From positions 1-9,074 of the forward strand of contig DFRF01000029.1 in the NCBI GenBank assembly GCA_002378125.1: a DNA stretch of 9,074 bases, given 5' to 3'. Source of the stretch: Rhodospirillaceae bacterium UBA3470 (GTDB taxonomy: Bacteria > Pseudomonadota > Alphaproteobacteria > Rhodospirillales > Casp-alpha2). Below are positions 1 to 7,518 of this stretch, piece by piece. A program made the position numbers and the translations under genes. Below the pieces are notes generated by a model. The model ran no database searches. It was not told the origin of the DNA and worked only from the letters and a program-made list of their open reading frames with translations. Each line of letters begins with the position of its first letter. The stretch's first letter is position 1.

Positions 1-39
1 CGCAAGGATCAGGCCGAACTTGATGAGCTGGGCCGTCAT
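1..39 (-). CDS. Possible start of a further minus-strand gene, cut by the left edge
   Basis: From ATG 39-37 the minus strand reads 13 codons, MTAQLIKFGLILA, to the window edge. Twelve of the 13 third positions are G or C, as in the real genes here, and the hydrophobic run after a Lys resembles a signal peptide or membrane anchor. It starts 20 bases after the end of the decayed frame, but only a weak GGAA is seen upstream. The alternative is the end of a plus-strand gene (1-66, ending NFREGQ then TAG), whose third positions are less biased. Too short to decide. Confidence 0.3.
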   Translation of the reverse strand, partial: MTAQLIKFGLILA

Positions 40-59
40 GCGCGAAATTTCCGCGAAGG

Positions 60-203
60 TCAGTAGTTCCGTATCCGATAGTCATAGATAGGCTGTACCC
101 AGAAGATTAGATCGTCGGTCCGCCAGCCGGGTTGATGGCCATCGATCGTTATTTCATGGGCATGCAGGTGCGGCTCTCCCGATTCAACGCACTTCATGTT
201 CAT
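60..203 (-). CDS. 47-codon ORF, probable C-terminal fragment of the decayed gene
   Basis: The last segment of the broken frame is open from ATG 203 (a second in-frame ATG is at 197) to TGA 62-60. It encodes 47 residues rich in aromatic and acidic residues (HAHEITIDGHQPGWRTDD, then IFWVQPIYDYR), the pattern of a folded beta-rich domain edge rather than random translation. No SD is visible upstream, so independent translation is doubtful. Confidence 0.3.
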   Translation of the reverse strand: MNMKCVESGEPHLHAHEITIDGHQPGWRTDDLIFWVQPIYDYRIRNY

Positions 204-281
204 CTGGTCCCATCACTTCAACTTCTCGTTGCTGATATCCCGGACGATGGCGGTCGCCAAGTATTAGAGCGGTGCCCAGTC

Positions 282-479
282 CTAACTTTCGATAATTTTT
301 AAATAGCCCCCAAAGCTTTGAGGGGAGAGGATCAGTTGATCGTGGACAAAGTCGACGATGGCCTCGGCGGCGCCATCGTAACTCTGCGGGGGCAGCTGTA
401 CGGCAAGGCTGCTGACGAAGTCGGCGCGATCTCCCCTGGTCTTCTGGACCCTGAAAGATCGCGCAGCGGTCAAAGACAT
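282..479 (-). CDS. Small hypothetical protein, or N-terminal fragment of the decayed gene
   Basis: This is the intact 65-codon first segment of the frame described at 60-479. It starts at ATG 479, six bases after the stop of the FliK-like gene, and could be translated by coupling; no strong SD is visible. Sequence features are a basic start (SLTAARSFRVQKTRGDR) followed by a mixed helical-looking part (DGAAEAIVDFVHDQLIL). Codon third positions are mostly G or C, unlike the overlapping 101-codon frame. No signal peptide, membrane segment or known motif is visible. It may be all that is still expressed from the damaged gene. Confidence 0.4.
   Translation of the reverse strand: MSLTAARSFRVQKTRGDRADFVSSLAVQLPPQSYDGAAEAIVDFVHDQLILSPQSFGGYLKIIES
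307..324 (-). terminator. Weak terminator-like hairpin within the decayed gene
   Basis: On the minus strand CCCTCAA-AGCT-TTGGGGG can pair over seven positions (one G-U) and is followed by A/T-rich sequence (CTATTTAAAAATT), though not a clean T-run. It lies at the end of the 65-codon ORF, downstream of the last clearly intact operon gene, so it could end the transcript. Weak support. Confidence 0.3.
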
Positions 480-485
480 CCATGG

Positions 486-2156
486 TCACACCATCAAGTG
501 CACCTTACCCCCGGCCTTGTCATTGGTCACATCGACAAACTTCGGCGGTGCGGATTGGAAACGGAGACCGCCGTTAGTGCCGGTCAGTTCCTGGGCGTCT
601 CCGAAGATGGCCCGGATGTCGTTCTGCACAGTGTCGTTCATCCGCTGCTTGGACCGGATCACCAAGTCGAAACGCTTACGGCCCTCTTGGACAATACCGT
701 CTAGCTGAATACGGCCCATGCGTGTCAGGTCGACGTCGACGATGAACTGGGTGCCGGACTCCGCGTCCTCCTCGTCGTTATTCTCATCACCGGCGACCCG
801 CCGCATGAGGAGTTGGATTTGCTGAATTTCGGCGCCATTGGCTACCGGCACGGGCAGTGCTCGCCAATCTCCGGAAACGGTCTCTTCGCTAATACGGCCC
901 ATGGCGCGGAAATCGTCGCGAAGTCGATGCGCCAAGTCGGGCTTTTCCCGTTGCAGTATTCGGAGGGGGCCTTCGCCCATCCAAGCCGCTAGTTCGCCGC
1001 CGCGTATGCCCAGTAGGAATTGCATTATATTGGCCGCCAGCGCGGAATCAGGGCGGGGGAGGACTGTATTAACCATCTGCAAGGCGGCTTGCGGGTTGGT
1101 TTCACGGAGCACGTCCATGGCCTCTTTGAAGGCCGGCCAGGACCGGGTTCGTAGGAGGAAGTTGGTCATGTGCTTGGCTGCCGCCTGATCGAGAACTTCC
1201 TGGCTTTGCTGCGGCAACTGGTTCAACACGTCCAATTGGACGGAGCTACCCGCCGGTAAGCCGGCAATGGCGTTCAGTGCTACGGGGCCGACACGGGTGT
1301 TGACCATCGTGACATTTGGCGATGGGCTGGTGGTTATGACGCCATTCAGGATTTGCCCCGCGGCCAGGGTTGCCGCGCCAGCGGCGGTGGGAAAAATTGG
1401 CGGGGTGCTGCCTGGCGTTGGCCTGGTAACGGCTGTGATGCGGACGGAAAAGGCATTGCCGGTCGGCACTAAGACGGCACTGGTTGGACTTATCCGCGCT
1501 GTCGTTTGGCCGCCGTATGCAGCGGCCTGGGCGGCGCCCGAGATCGGTGCGCGCCGGCCCTGCGCGGTGCCGGGGGAGCCGGTTGCGTTCGACCTTCCCG
1601 TGCCGGACTGCGCTTGTCCGGTTGCGGTGGCGGCCTGACCCGGAGCTGATTGCGCCTGTGCCGCCGGTGTGCCGGGCCTGGCCGGTTTCAAGACCGTAGC
1701 CGTCACTATGGATCCGGCAGTCAAGGATACGGCCGCGTTTTGCGCGCCCCCAAGGGCCGCTACCGGTGAACCGGCAGCACTTGGAGCGCTGGCGAGTTGG
1801 GGGGTGCCCTGAGCGCTTGGATGCTTCATCAAGCCGAGGTTGCGGAGCGCGGCGTGCGGTTGCTTGCCGTGAATGGAGGTGATCGCCAGGAACAGATGGC
1901 GTGCCAAGGTCTGGACTTGCATCTGAATGGGGCCCTCCTTCGGCAGGGCGATGTTGGGTTGTATCAAGAACCGGCCAAGGCGGCTTTCCACCTCGACCCG
2001 GCCGTCCGGTGTGGTCGCGACGATGATCGCGTCGATGCGGGTGCCGGCGGCTACCGACGTCAAGCTCGCCGGCGGGTTGGAAACGATCGCCGACGGTTGC
2101 GCCGCGGTCTGGACCACGGGCGGTGGCGGTGGTGGCGGTGGTGTGACGGTGGACAT
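486..2156 (-). CDS. Large Pro/Ala-rich protein with FliK-like (hook-length control) C-terminal domain
   Basis: The 556-residue protein has no close family I can name, but its design resembles FliK-type hook-length regulators: a long, disordered N-terminal ruler-like part and a compact C-terminal domain. The N-terminus carries eight consecutive prolines (6-13). A beta-rich module at ~34-93 (TRIDAIIVATTPDGRVEVES, LPKEGPIQMQV) is echoed at ~264-313 (AAGQILNGVITTSPSP, LPAGSSVQLDVL), with shorter related strands at ~146-158 and ~233-246. Between them lie Gln/Ala/Gly/Thr-rich linkers. A helical part spans ~320-425. The C-terminal ~90 residues (from IVDVDLTRMGRIQLDGIV, then RFDLVIRSK) follow the Flg_hook pattern 'L-x-L-x-x-L-G-x-[VI]-x-[VL] ... 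L-x-[VL]-x-[IL]'. Position after flhG inside a flagellar operon supports a flagellar role. FliK orthology is inference. Confidence 0.6.
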   Translation of the reverse strand: MSTVTPPPPPPPPVVQTAAQPSAIVSNPPASLTSVAAGTRIDAIIVATTPDGRVEVESRLGRFLIQPNIALPKEGPIQMQVQTLARHLFLAITSIHGKQPHAALRNLGLMKHPSAQGTPQLASAPSAAGSPVAALGGAQNAAVSLTAGSIVTATVLKPARPGTPAAQAQSAPGQAATATGQAQSGTGRSNATGSPGTAQGRRAPISGAAQAAAYGGQTTARISPTSAVLVPTGNAFSVRITAVTRPTPGSTPPIFPTAAGAATLAAGQILNGVITTSPSPNVTMVNTRVGPVALNAIAGLPAGSSVQLDVLNQLPQQSQEVLDQAAAKHMTNFLLRTRSWPAFKEAMDVLRETNPQAALQMVNTVLPRPDSALAANIMQFLLGIRGGELAAWMGEGPLRILQREKPDLAHRLRDDFRAMGRISEETVSGDWRALPVPVANGAEIQQIQLLMRRVAGDENNDEEDAESGTQFIVDVDLTRMGRIQLDGIVQEGRKRFDLVIRSKQRMNDTVQNDIRAIFGDAQELTGTNGGLRFQSAPPKFVDVTNDKAGGKVHLMV

Positions 2157-2223
2157 GTATATCTTCTTTCACATCTCATACTAGCGGTGGCCATCCGTGC
2201 CCGAAGTAGACGCCGGATGCGAT
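2157..2223 (-). other. 67-base spacer between flhG and the FliK-like gene
   Basis: This is one of the two largest gene-free gaps in the minus-strand operon. It contains CATCCG and CGGATG as a 6-bp inverted repeat with a 16-base loop and no T-run, so not an obvious terminator. Just before the ATG the minus strand is purine-rich (GAAAGAAG), serving as a weak ribosome binding site. I see no convincing sigma-54 or sigma-70/28 promoter. Confidence 0.4.
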
Positions 2224-3006
2224 CTACGATGATACCAGAGCTGTGGCTATCTTCTCTACGTCTTCGGCAGCTTCTGTGTTGGGATAGCGGGTCAATAGAG
2301 GGGTCTGATTGCGGATGGCTTCCTTGACCCGCGGATCGCGACGGATCGTCCCCAGCAGCGGCGGTGATATCTTCAAGAACCCCTGGCAGGCCTTTAACAA
2401 AGTATTGTAGGTGCGTTCGCCCTCGCGTGTTGAATTGACCCCGTTTGCGACAACCTGGAAATTAACCTCAGGCCGTTCCGCGAGGGTCACCTTGATGAAC
2501 GCATATGCGTCCGTCAGCGACGTCGGTTCATCGGTCAATAGCACCGCACATGTCCCGGCGTTGTGGGCCAGTTGCCGGACCGTACGTTCCACCCCGGCAC
2601 CCAGGTCGAGAAGCACGAAATCGTAATTAGCGGCCATAAGGTTGAGATCATCACCCAACATCTGTAGTCGGCTGGAGGCGATGTTTGCCAGGCCACCTGA
2701 CCCTGACCGACCGGCGATCACGTGGAACCCGCCGCCGGTAAAATCAACTACGGCCTGGTTCAAAGTTAGCCGGCCGGCGATCACGGCAGACAGGTCCTGT
2801 TTCGGCATCAGCCCTAACTGAATATCCAGATTGGCCAACCCGAGGTCACCGTCAAACAACAAGACACGACAGCCACGTTTGGCTAGCGCCTGGGCCAAGG
2901 TGATGGAGAACCAGGTCTTACCGACACCGCCTTTTCCCGACGCGATGGCGATCATATTGCGCTTCTTGGCGCGGGCGGTTTGGGGAATGGGAATTTCGCT
3001 ATTCAT
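2224..3006 (-). CDS. flhG: MinD-like ATPase FlhG (FleN), flagellar number regulator
   Basis: FlhG/FleN is a ParA/MinD-family ATPase that limits flagellar number, acting on FlhF and on flagellar transcription factors and C-ring assembly. The 260-residue protein has the deviant Walker A SGKGGVGKT (23-31), switch I FDGDLGLAN (51-59), switch II LLDLGAG (132-138), and the MinD/FlhG-type VVANGVNSTREGERTY (residues 185-200). The end EAAEDVEKIATAL could be a short amphipathic helix for membrane contact. The N-terminal 18 residues (around IPIPQTARAKKRN) do not show the DQAxxLR activator motif known from FlhG of other bacteria. The start at 3006 overlaps the flhF stop (ATGA) and has GAGG eight bases upstream. 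It is followed after 67 bases by the FliK-like gene. Confidence 0.93.
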   Translation of the reverse strand: MNSEIPIPQTARAKKRNMIAIASGKGGVGKTWFSITLAQALAKRGCRVLLFDGDLGLANLDIQLGLMPKQDLSAVIAGRLTLNQAVVDFTGGGFHVIAGRSGSGGLANIASSRLQMLGDDLNLMAANYDFVLLDLGAGVERTVRQLAHNAGTCAVLLTDEPTSLTDAYAFIKVTLAERPEVNFQVVANGVNSTREGERTYNTLLKACQGFLKISPPLLGTIRRDPRVKEAIRNQTPLLTRYPNTEAAEDVEKIATALVSS

Positions 3007-3992
3007 GTCGCAACCTCGGAATCATCGGATGGTGGAGTGGAGGATTCGGTGTGCGGCATCATCAGACGCGCCAGACCGATTGGAGTGATGTCGATCAGGC
3101 CATTGGTCACTTGGGCCGAGATGCTGACATTGGTCAGAGCAAGGTCGGCGCCCTCGGCGACGGTCAGGATGGCGCCATAGCGGTGCGCCATGTCCATGCG
3201 GGTGACGATGAGATATTCCGCCCCTGCTTCCTGGTAGGCCTTGGCCAGGTCAATGGCCTCCAGCGAGTCGCCGCCGGCGGCCAGGGTCAGTGCGACATTG
3301 CCGTTGGCTGCTTTTACCAAGGTCGCCAAATACTTCATGTCATGCTCATCAAGAGGGTTGGTCCCCGGCATATCAACAAGAACCCGGACGCCCCGCTGGC
3401 CCAACTTGGCGATGGCCTGGCGGAGGGTGCTAGCGTCACCCGCGGTGACTAACTCAATATCCAGGATCCGCGCGAATGCGGCCAACTGTTCTACGCCGCC
3501 AGCCCGTTTCGTGTCTGCGCTGATCACAGCGACGGGACGTTTTGCCAGGCATTCGCGCGTACAGAACTTCGCCGCCGTGACCGTTTTTCCGCTTCCCGAG
3601 GGACCTACGAGGATAAGGGGCGCCGAGAGCCAATGGTCATTGATGTCGGCAAAGGCAAAATGCCGTTCCAAGGCAGCGGCGAAGGACTGTTGGGGGGCGA
3701 GCCCGTCAATCGTGGCGGCAGCCTTCGAGAGCCGGTTGCTAAGCCAGGTCGGTACACCGTGGTAGGCTAGGGCCTGGCGAACCGTCGCCTCGGTTTCGCC
3801 AGCGAAGACTAGTGATGCGTGTTCTTCGAAATCCTCTTTTGCCGTTGGCTTCGGGTCGACGGCGGCGGTGATGGAGGCTATGCCGTTCCGTTCCGTTCGG
3901 GTGGCGATGATGATTGCCTTATCGCCCAGCTCGTCACGCACCAAATCCATGGCGGCGGCCGTGTTTTCGGCGGTGAAGGTTTTGACGCGCAT
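3003..3992 (-). CDS. flhF: Flagellar biosynthesis SRP-family GTPase FlhF
   Basis: FlhF is a signal-recognition-particle type GTPase that marks the cell pole for flagellar assembly and influences flagellar number. The 329 residues begin with the family's MRVKTFTAEN-AAxMDLVRDELG-AIII block, then a short linker and an N-domain-like helical part, then the G domain: G1 GPSGSGKT (130-137), G2 region DTKRAGG (160-166), G3 DMPGT (207-211), G4 TRMD (264-267, usually TKLD) and a G5-like SAQVTNGLIDITP. The protein is short because the basic/variable B-linker is small, as in several alphaproteobacteria. SD-like AGGA lies about eight bases before the ATG. The stop overlaps the flhG start by four bases (ATGA), fitting joint production of the FlhF-FlhG pair. 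Confidence 0.93.
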   Translation of the reverse strand: MRVKTFTAENTAAAMDLVRDELGDKAIIIATRTERNGIASITAAVDPKPTAKEDFEEHASLVFAGETEATVRQALAYHGVPTWLSNRLSKAAATIDGLAPQQSFAAALERHFAFADINDHWLSAPLILVGPSGSGKTVTAAKFCTRECLAKRPVAVISADTKRAGGVEQLAAFARILDIELVTAGDASTLRQAIAKLGQRGVRVLVDMPGTNPLDEHDMKYLATLVKAANGNVALTLAAGGDSLEAIDLAKAYQEAGAEYLIVTRMDMAHRYGAILTVAEGADLALTNVSISAQVTNGLIDITPIGLARLMMPHTESSTPPSDDSEVAT

Positions 3993-4018
3993 AGTCTGAT
4001 CCTGGTCTCACGTGGCCA

Positions 4019-6154
4019 TCATACCTGACCGACGGTCTTGATCTTGGCCTTCGGGTGTACCTCGTTCTGCGACATGACCACGGTCATGGGGCGGAACCGT
4101 TCGACGATGGAGCGGACGTATGGCCGAATACCCGGACTTGTTAGCAGCACAGGTGCCTCGCCCATCATAGCCTGGCGTTCGAAGCTGTTGCGGAGCGCGG
4201 TGATGAATTCCTGTAGTTGGGTCGGTTGCATGCTCAGCTGCTTATCCTCACCCTGGCCGATCAGACTCTCGGCGAAGGCTTGTTCCCACTGCGGCGACAA
4301 AGAGATCATGGGGATCACGCCCTGTTCGTTGGTGTTCTGGTCGCTGATCTGGCGCGACAGGCGGGCGCGAACGTGTTCGGTGATCATGGTGACAGAACGG
4401 GAATGGCCGCAGGCCTCCGCGACGCCCTCCAGGATTGTAGCCAAGTCGCGGACGGAGATCCGTTCGGACAGCAGGTTTTGTAACACCCTTTGCACGCCGC
4501 CGAGCGAGATTTGGGCCGGGATAAGGTCGTCGATGAGGGCCTGATGATCCTTGTCCAATTCGTCCAGGAGTTTCTGGGTTTCCGCGTAGGACAACAGTTC
4601 GGCCATGTTGTCCTTGATGACTTCCGTCAGGTGCGTGGTGATCACGGTGGCTGGGTCCACCACTGTATACCCGCGGAACAGGGCCTCTTCGCGGTTGGCG
4701 TCTTCGATCCACATGGCCGGCAGGCCGAATGTGGGTTCCTCCGTTTTCTCGCCGGGAAGCGAGATGTCCTCGCCACGGGGATCCATGACCAACATCATGT
4801 TGGGCCGCAGATCGCCGTTCCCGGCTTCGATCTCCTTGACACGAATGACATAGCCGTTGGCCGGCAATTGCATGTTGTCCTGGATGCGGACCGACGGCAT
4901 GACGAAGCCCACATCGGCGGCCATCTGGCGCCGTAGCGCTTTGATCTGGTCCGTCAGCCGCTGGCCTTCCTTCGGCGCGCTGATCAGGGAGAGGAGGCCA
5001 TAACCCAACTCCAGGCGCATGTAGTCAATGCGTAGCGCTGCGGAAATGGGTTCATCGGCCAATGCGGCAGGGTCGACGGTTTGTTCTTCCTCTTCCAGGA
5101 GGGCCTGTTCCTCAATTTCCCGTGATCGGGCGTGGACCAGAAAGGCCCCAATCCCCGTGGCACTGGCCAGCAACATGAACGGCAGGACCGGCACGCCGGG
5201 AAGGATCGCCAGGGCGATCAACAGGAAAGTCACGATGCCGAGCGCCTTCGGCTGCCCGCCCAGCTGTTTGAATAAGGCGCTTTCCGTTTTCTCGCCGATA
5301 CCGGCCTGGGTCACCATCATGCCAGCCGCGGTGGAAACGATCAGTGCAGGGATTTGCGAAACAAGGCCGTCGCCAACGGTCAGGCGGGTGTAAGTATCGG
5401 CGGCGTCGACAAAGGTCATATCCTGCTGGGCAACGCCGATTATCATACCCGCCACCACGTTGATAAAGGTGATCAGAATGCCGGCGATAGCATCGCCGCG
5501 AACGAACTTCGATGCACCGTCCATAGCTCCGAAAAAGGAGCTTTCCTCTTCCAGTTCCTTGCGCCGGGCCCTGGCTTCAGTTTCTTCGATCAGGCCGGTG
5601 GACAGATCGGCATCGATGGCCATCTGCTTGCCCGGCATGGCATCCAAGGTGAACCGAGCGGAGACCTCGGCAATCCGGCCGGAACCCTTAGTAATGACGA
5701 TAAAATTCACGATCACCAGGATCGCGAAGACAATGATCCCGATGACGAAATTGCCGCCCATTACAAAGCCGCCGAATGCCTGGATGACCTCACCGGCAGC
5801 GTCCGTGCCTTCGTGCCCATGTGCAAGGATCAGCCGCGTCGATGCCAGGTTAAGGCTCAGCCGGATCATGGTCGCAAGCAACAGTACCGTCGGGAAAGCA
5901 TTAAATTCCAATGGCTTGGAAATAAAAATCGCGGTCATGAGAATGAGCACGGAGAACGTGATTGAGAATGCCAGGCTGATATCCAGTAACCAACTTGGCA
6001 TGGGTAGGATTAAGACCACTAAGATCCCGACAACGCCAAGCGCGAGCATGATGTCGCCACGACGCATTGCCGAAGAAAACTTGGCTCCGATGTCGAAGTG
6101 TTCGCCGGCCGGCTGTTCGTCGCCCTCAGCTGGAAGCGGCTGGACTTCGGCCAT
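4019..6154 (-). CDS. flhA: Flagellar type III export gate protein FlhA
   Basis: FlhA is the large inner-membrane component of the flagellar export apparatus; its nonameric cytoplasmic ring receives chaperone-substrate complexes and its membrane part couples proton flow to secretion. At 711 residues it is of normal length. Residues ~36-155 hold closely spaced membrane segments, including the conserved block around MIRLSLNLASTRLIL (96-110). The FHIPEP signature is at 160-183 (GRIAEVSARFTL through PGKQMAIDADL). Further membrane segments lie at ~222-245, ~268-285 and ~304-340. The cytoplasmic domain runs from ~370 to the end and contains typical FlhA blocks such as RILQ-like LGGVQRVLQNLLSERISVRDL and ISLSPQWE. 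The start codon directly follows the flbD stop (TAAATG); its SD (GGAG, eight bases upstream) lies in the last flbD codons, implying coupled translation. flhF follows after 26 bases. Confidence 0.98.
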   Translation of the reverse strand: MAEVQPLPAEGDEQPAGEHFDIGAKFSSAMRRGDIMLALGVVGILVVLILPMPSWLLDISLAFSITFSVLILMTAIFISKPLEFNAFPTVLLLATMIRLSLNLASTRLILAHGHEGTDAAGEVIQAFGGFVMGGNFVIGIIVFAILVIVNFIVITKGSGRIAEVSARFTLDAMPGKQMAIDADLSTGLIEETEARARRKELEEESSFFGAMDGASKFVRGDAIAGILITFINVVAGMIIGVAQQDMTFVDAADTYTRLTVGDGLVSQIPALIVSTAAGMMVTQAGIGEKTESALFKQLGGQPKALGIVTFLLIALAILPGVPVLPFMLLASATGIGAFLVHARSREIEEQALLEEEEQTVDPAALADEPISAALRIDYMRLELGYGLLSLISAPKEGQRLTDQIKALRRQMAADVGFVMPSVRIQDNMQLPANGYVIRVKEIEAGNGDLRPNMMLVMDPRGEDISLPGEKTEEPTFGLPAMWIEDANREEALFRGYTVVDPATVITTHLTEVIKDNMAELLSYAETQKLLDELDKDHQALIDDLIPAQISLGGVQRVLQNLLSERISVRDLATILEGVAEACGHSRSVTMITEHVRARLSRQISDQNTNEQGVIPMISLSPQWEQAFAESLIGQGEDKQLSMQPTQLQEFITALRNSFERQAMMGEAPVLLTSPGIRPYVRSIVERFRPMTVVMSQNEVHPKAKIKTVGQV

Positions 6155-7504
6155 TTATGAGGCTCCTGTTCCGGCTTCGCCGGGGTTGGGAACGGTAAAT
6201 CCTTGATCACCATAGAGCTTCAACTTATTGCGAAGCGTACGGATGGAAATACCGAGAATGTTGGCCGCATGCGTGCGGTTACCCAAACAATGAGTGAGGG
6301 TGTCGATGATTAGGTCGCGCTCAACCTCCGCCACCGTACGGCCGACCATACTTTGGCCGTCTCCGCTGTTAGTCGCTGTTGCTAAGGGACCGTTTTTGGC
6401 GCCCTGAGGGTCGGTGAGCATAATGGCGTCGGTATCGATTTCCTGTCCCGACGCTAAGAGAATGGCGCGGTGCATGGTGTTTTCGAGTTCGCGCACGTTT
6501 CCCGGCCAGGAGTGCCCACACAGCATGGACATGGCATCCGGGCAAATGGGGAGTTCATCGACCCCGTTGGCTTCTGCGTACTTCTTGACGAAGTATTCCG
6601 CCAGGACCGGGACGTCCTCCGGTCGTTCGCGCAACTCCGGGAGGCGCAGGTTCATGACGTTGAGGCGGAAAAACAGATCTTCACGGAAATCACCTTTTGC
6701 AACGGCCTCTTCCATGTTCCGGTTGGACGTGGCGACGATGCGTACATTGACCTTTACAGGGCTCTTCCCACCCACGCGGTCAATTTCGCGTTCCTGCAGC
6801 GCACGCAGCAGCTTCGCCTGAAGGCGCGGATCCATCTCGCTGATTTCGTCAAGGAGTAGCGTGCCGCCGTTGGCTTCCTCAAACTTCCCAAGCCGTCGCG
6901 CCACGGCGCCGGTGAAGGCGCCTTTTTCGTGGCCGAACAGTTCCGACTCCAGGAGGTTCTCAGGGATTGCCGCGCAGTTTACGGCGATGAATGGTCCGCC
7001 CTTGCGCTTCGACTTGTTATGAATATTGCGGGCCATAACCTCCTTGCCCGTGCCCGAAGGACCCGTGATCAAGATGGATGCGTCGCTGGGCGCCACCTGG
7101 TCGGCCAGGCGGAGGACTTCGGCCATGCGCGGGTCCCTATGGATGATGGCGTGGCTTTCCTCGGCGATTGCCTCGAAAACGGCGGCGATCAACTCAGCGT
7201 CCGGCGGCAATGGCAGGTATTCCATGGCGCCGGCGCGAATAGCTTTTACGGCGGCCTGGGTGTCCGTGCCCGTGCCACAGGCGACGACCGGAATGGTGAT
7301 GCGTTCGGACTCTAGGGATTGGATCAGTTTTTCGATCTCCAGGGAAACATCGATAAGGGCGAGATCCGCCCCTTGGCCGCTGCGCAAGGCCTGCAAACCG
7401 GCCTCCACCGTATCCGCCTGTTGCACAGTGGCACCGCGTTTGATGGAAATCTGGCTGGCCGCGCCGATTTGTCCGTTCAGTGTGCCGATGATGAGTATGC
7501 GCAT
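6155..7504 (-). CDS. flbD: Sigma-54-dependent flagellar transcriptional activator FlbD
   Basis: FlbD activates (and in Caulobacter also represses) class III/IV flagellar genes together with RNA polymerase sigma-54. The 449 residues show three parts. Residues 1-~115 are a receiver-like domain with an Asp at 52 (LALIDV) but without the usual acidic pair near the N-terminus (MRILIIGTLNGQ), as in Caulobacter FlbD. Residues ~122-355 are the AAA+ domain: Walker A GPSGTGKE (148-155), GAFTGA sigma-54 contact loop (195-200), Walker B GGTLLLDEIS (213-222), sensor ATSNR, and WPGNVREL (333-340). Residues ~395-432 are a FIS-type helix-turn-helix (THAANILGISIRTLRNKLK). Length and sequence match FlbD closely. 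The start is 14 bases after the MotA-like ORF; AGG at 4 bases or AGGA at 12 bases could serve as SD. The stop abuts the flhA start. Confidence 0.95.
   Translation of the reverse strand: MRILIIGTLNGQIGAASQISIKRGATVQQADTVEAGLQALRSGQGADLALIDVSLEIEKLIQSLESERITIPVVACGTGTDTQAAVKAIRAGAMEYLPLPPDAELIAAVFEAIAEESHAIIHRDPRMAEVLRLADQVAPSDASILITGPSGTGKEVMARNIHNKSKRKGGPFIAVNCAAIPENLLESELFGHEKGAFTGAVARRLGKFEEANGGTLLLDEISEMDPRLQAKLLRALQEREIDRVGGKSPVKVNVRIVATSNRNMEEAVAKGDFREDLFFRLNVMNLRLPELRERPEDVPVLAEYFVKKYAEANGVDELPICPDAMSMLCGHSWPGNVRELENTMHRAILLASGQEIDTDAIMLTDPQGAKNGPLATATNSGDGQSMVGRTVAEVERDLIIDTLTHCLGNRTHAANILGISIRTLRNKLKLYGDQGFTVPNPGEAGTGAS
6163..6168 (-). promoter_or_regulatory. Shine-Dalgarno site of flhA inside the end of flbD
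   Basis: The minus strand reads AGGAGC about eight bases before the flhA ATG, inside the codons for the last residues of FlbD (Gly-Ala-Ser). With stop and start codons abutting, ribosomes ending flbD can restart on flhA. Confidence 0.6.
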
Positions 7505-7518
7505 GAACCTAACTTTTC

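Larger units (their letters stand above)
60..479 (-). pseudogene. Decayed reading frame with three in-frame stop codons, family unknown
   Basis: Read on the minus strand in one frame from ATG 479 to TGA 62-60, these 140 codons keep strong G/C preference in third positions and protein-like composition, yet contain TAG (284-282), TAA (266-264) and TGA (215-213). The segments are 65 residues (up to GGYLKIIES), then DWAPL, then YLATAIVRDISNEKLK, then WDQMNMKCVESGEP through a well-conserved-looking tail (DGHQPGWRTDDLIFWVQPIY) ending DYRIRNY. It lies in the same frame as the FliK-like gene, which ends six bases earlier. I do not recognise the family. The simplest reading is a former operon gene decaying by point mutation; sequencing errors or two separate small ORFs (282-479 and 60-203) are alternatives. 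Confidence 0.45.

Noticed and set aside
1..66. Possible end of a plus-strand gene (ends NFREGQ, TAG)
   Set aside because: Only 21 codons visible with weak third-position bias; the minus-strand reading of the same bases has the stronger bias. Cannot be settled within the window.
184..489. 101-codon minus-strand ORF starting GTG in overlap with the FliK-like stop
   Set aside because: Very Arg-rich, with third positions that do not match the other genes; the overlapping frame at 60-479 has the coding-like codon bias, so this is most likely a shadow frame.
2120..2145. GGT/GGC-rich repeat-like run on the plus strand
   Set aside because: It is the antisense of the octaproline codons of the FliK-like protein, not a separate repeat element.
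1246..2172. 308-codon minus-strand ORF in another frame of the FliK-like gene
   Set aside because: Arg/His/Pro-rich composition typical of an out-of-frame reading; the 556-codon frame is longer, ends in a plausible domain and explains the region.
5354..6206. Long plus-strand ORFs (203 and 248 codons) opposite flhA
   Set aside because: They lie wholly antisense to, or over the start of, a well-supported flhA, have no recognisable domain, and long antisense frames are expected in GC-rich genes.
7429..7444. Plus-strand TGGCAC-N5-TTGA, close to a sigma-54 promoter
   Set aside because: The nearly invariant GC of the -12 element is GA here, it lies inside flbD and would drive antisense transcription; likely chance.
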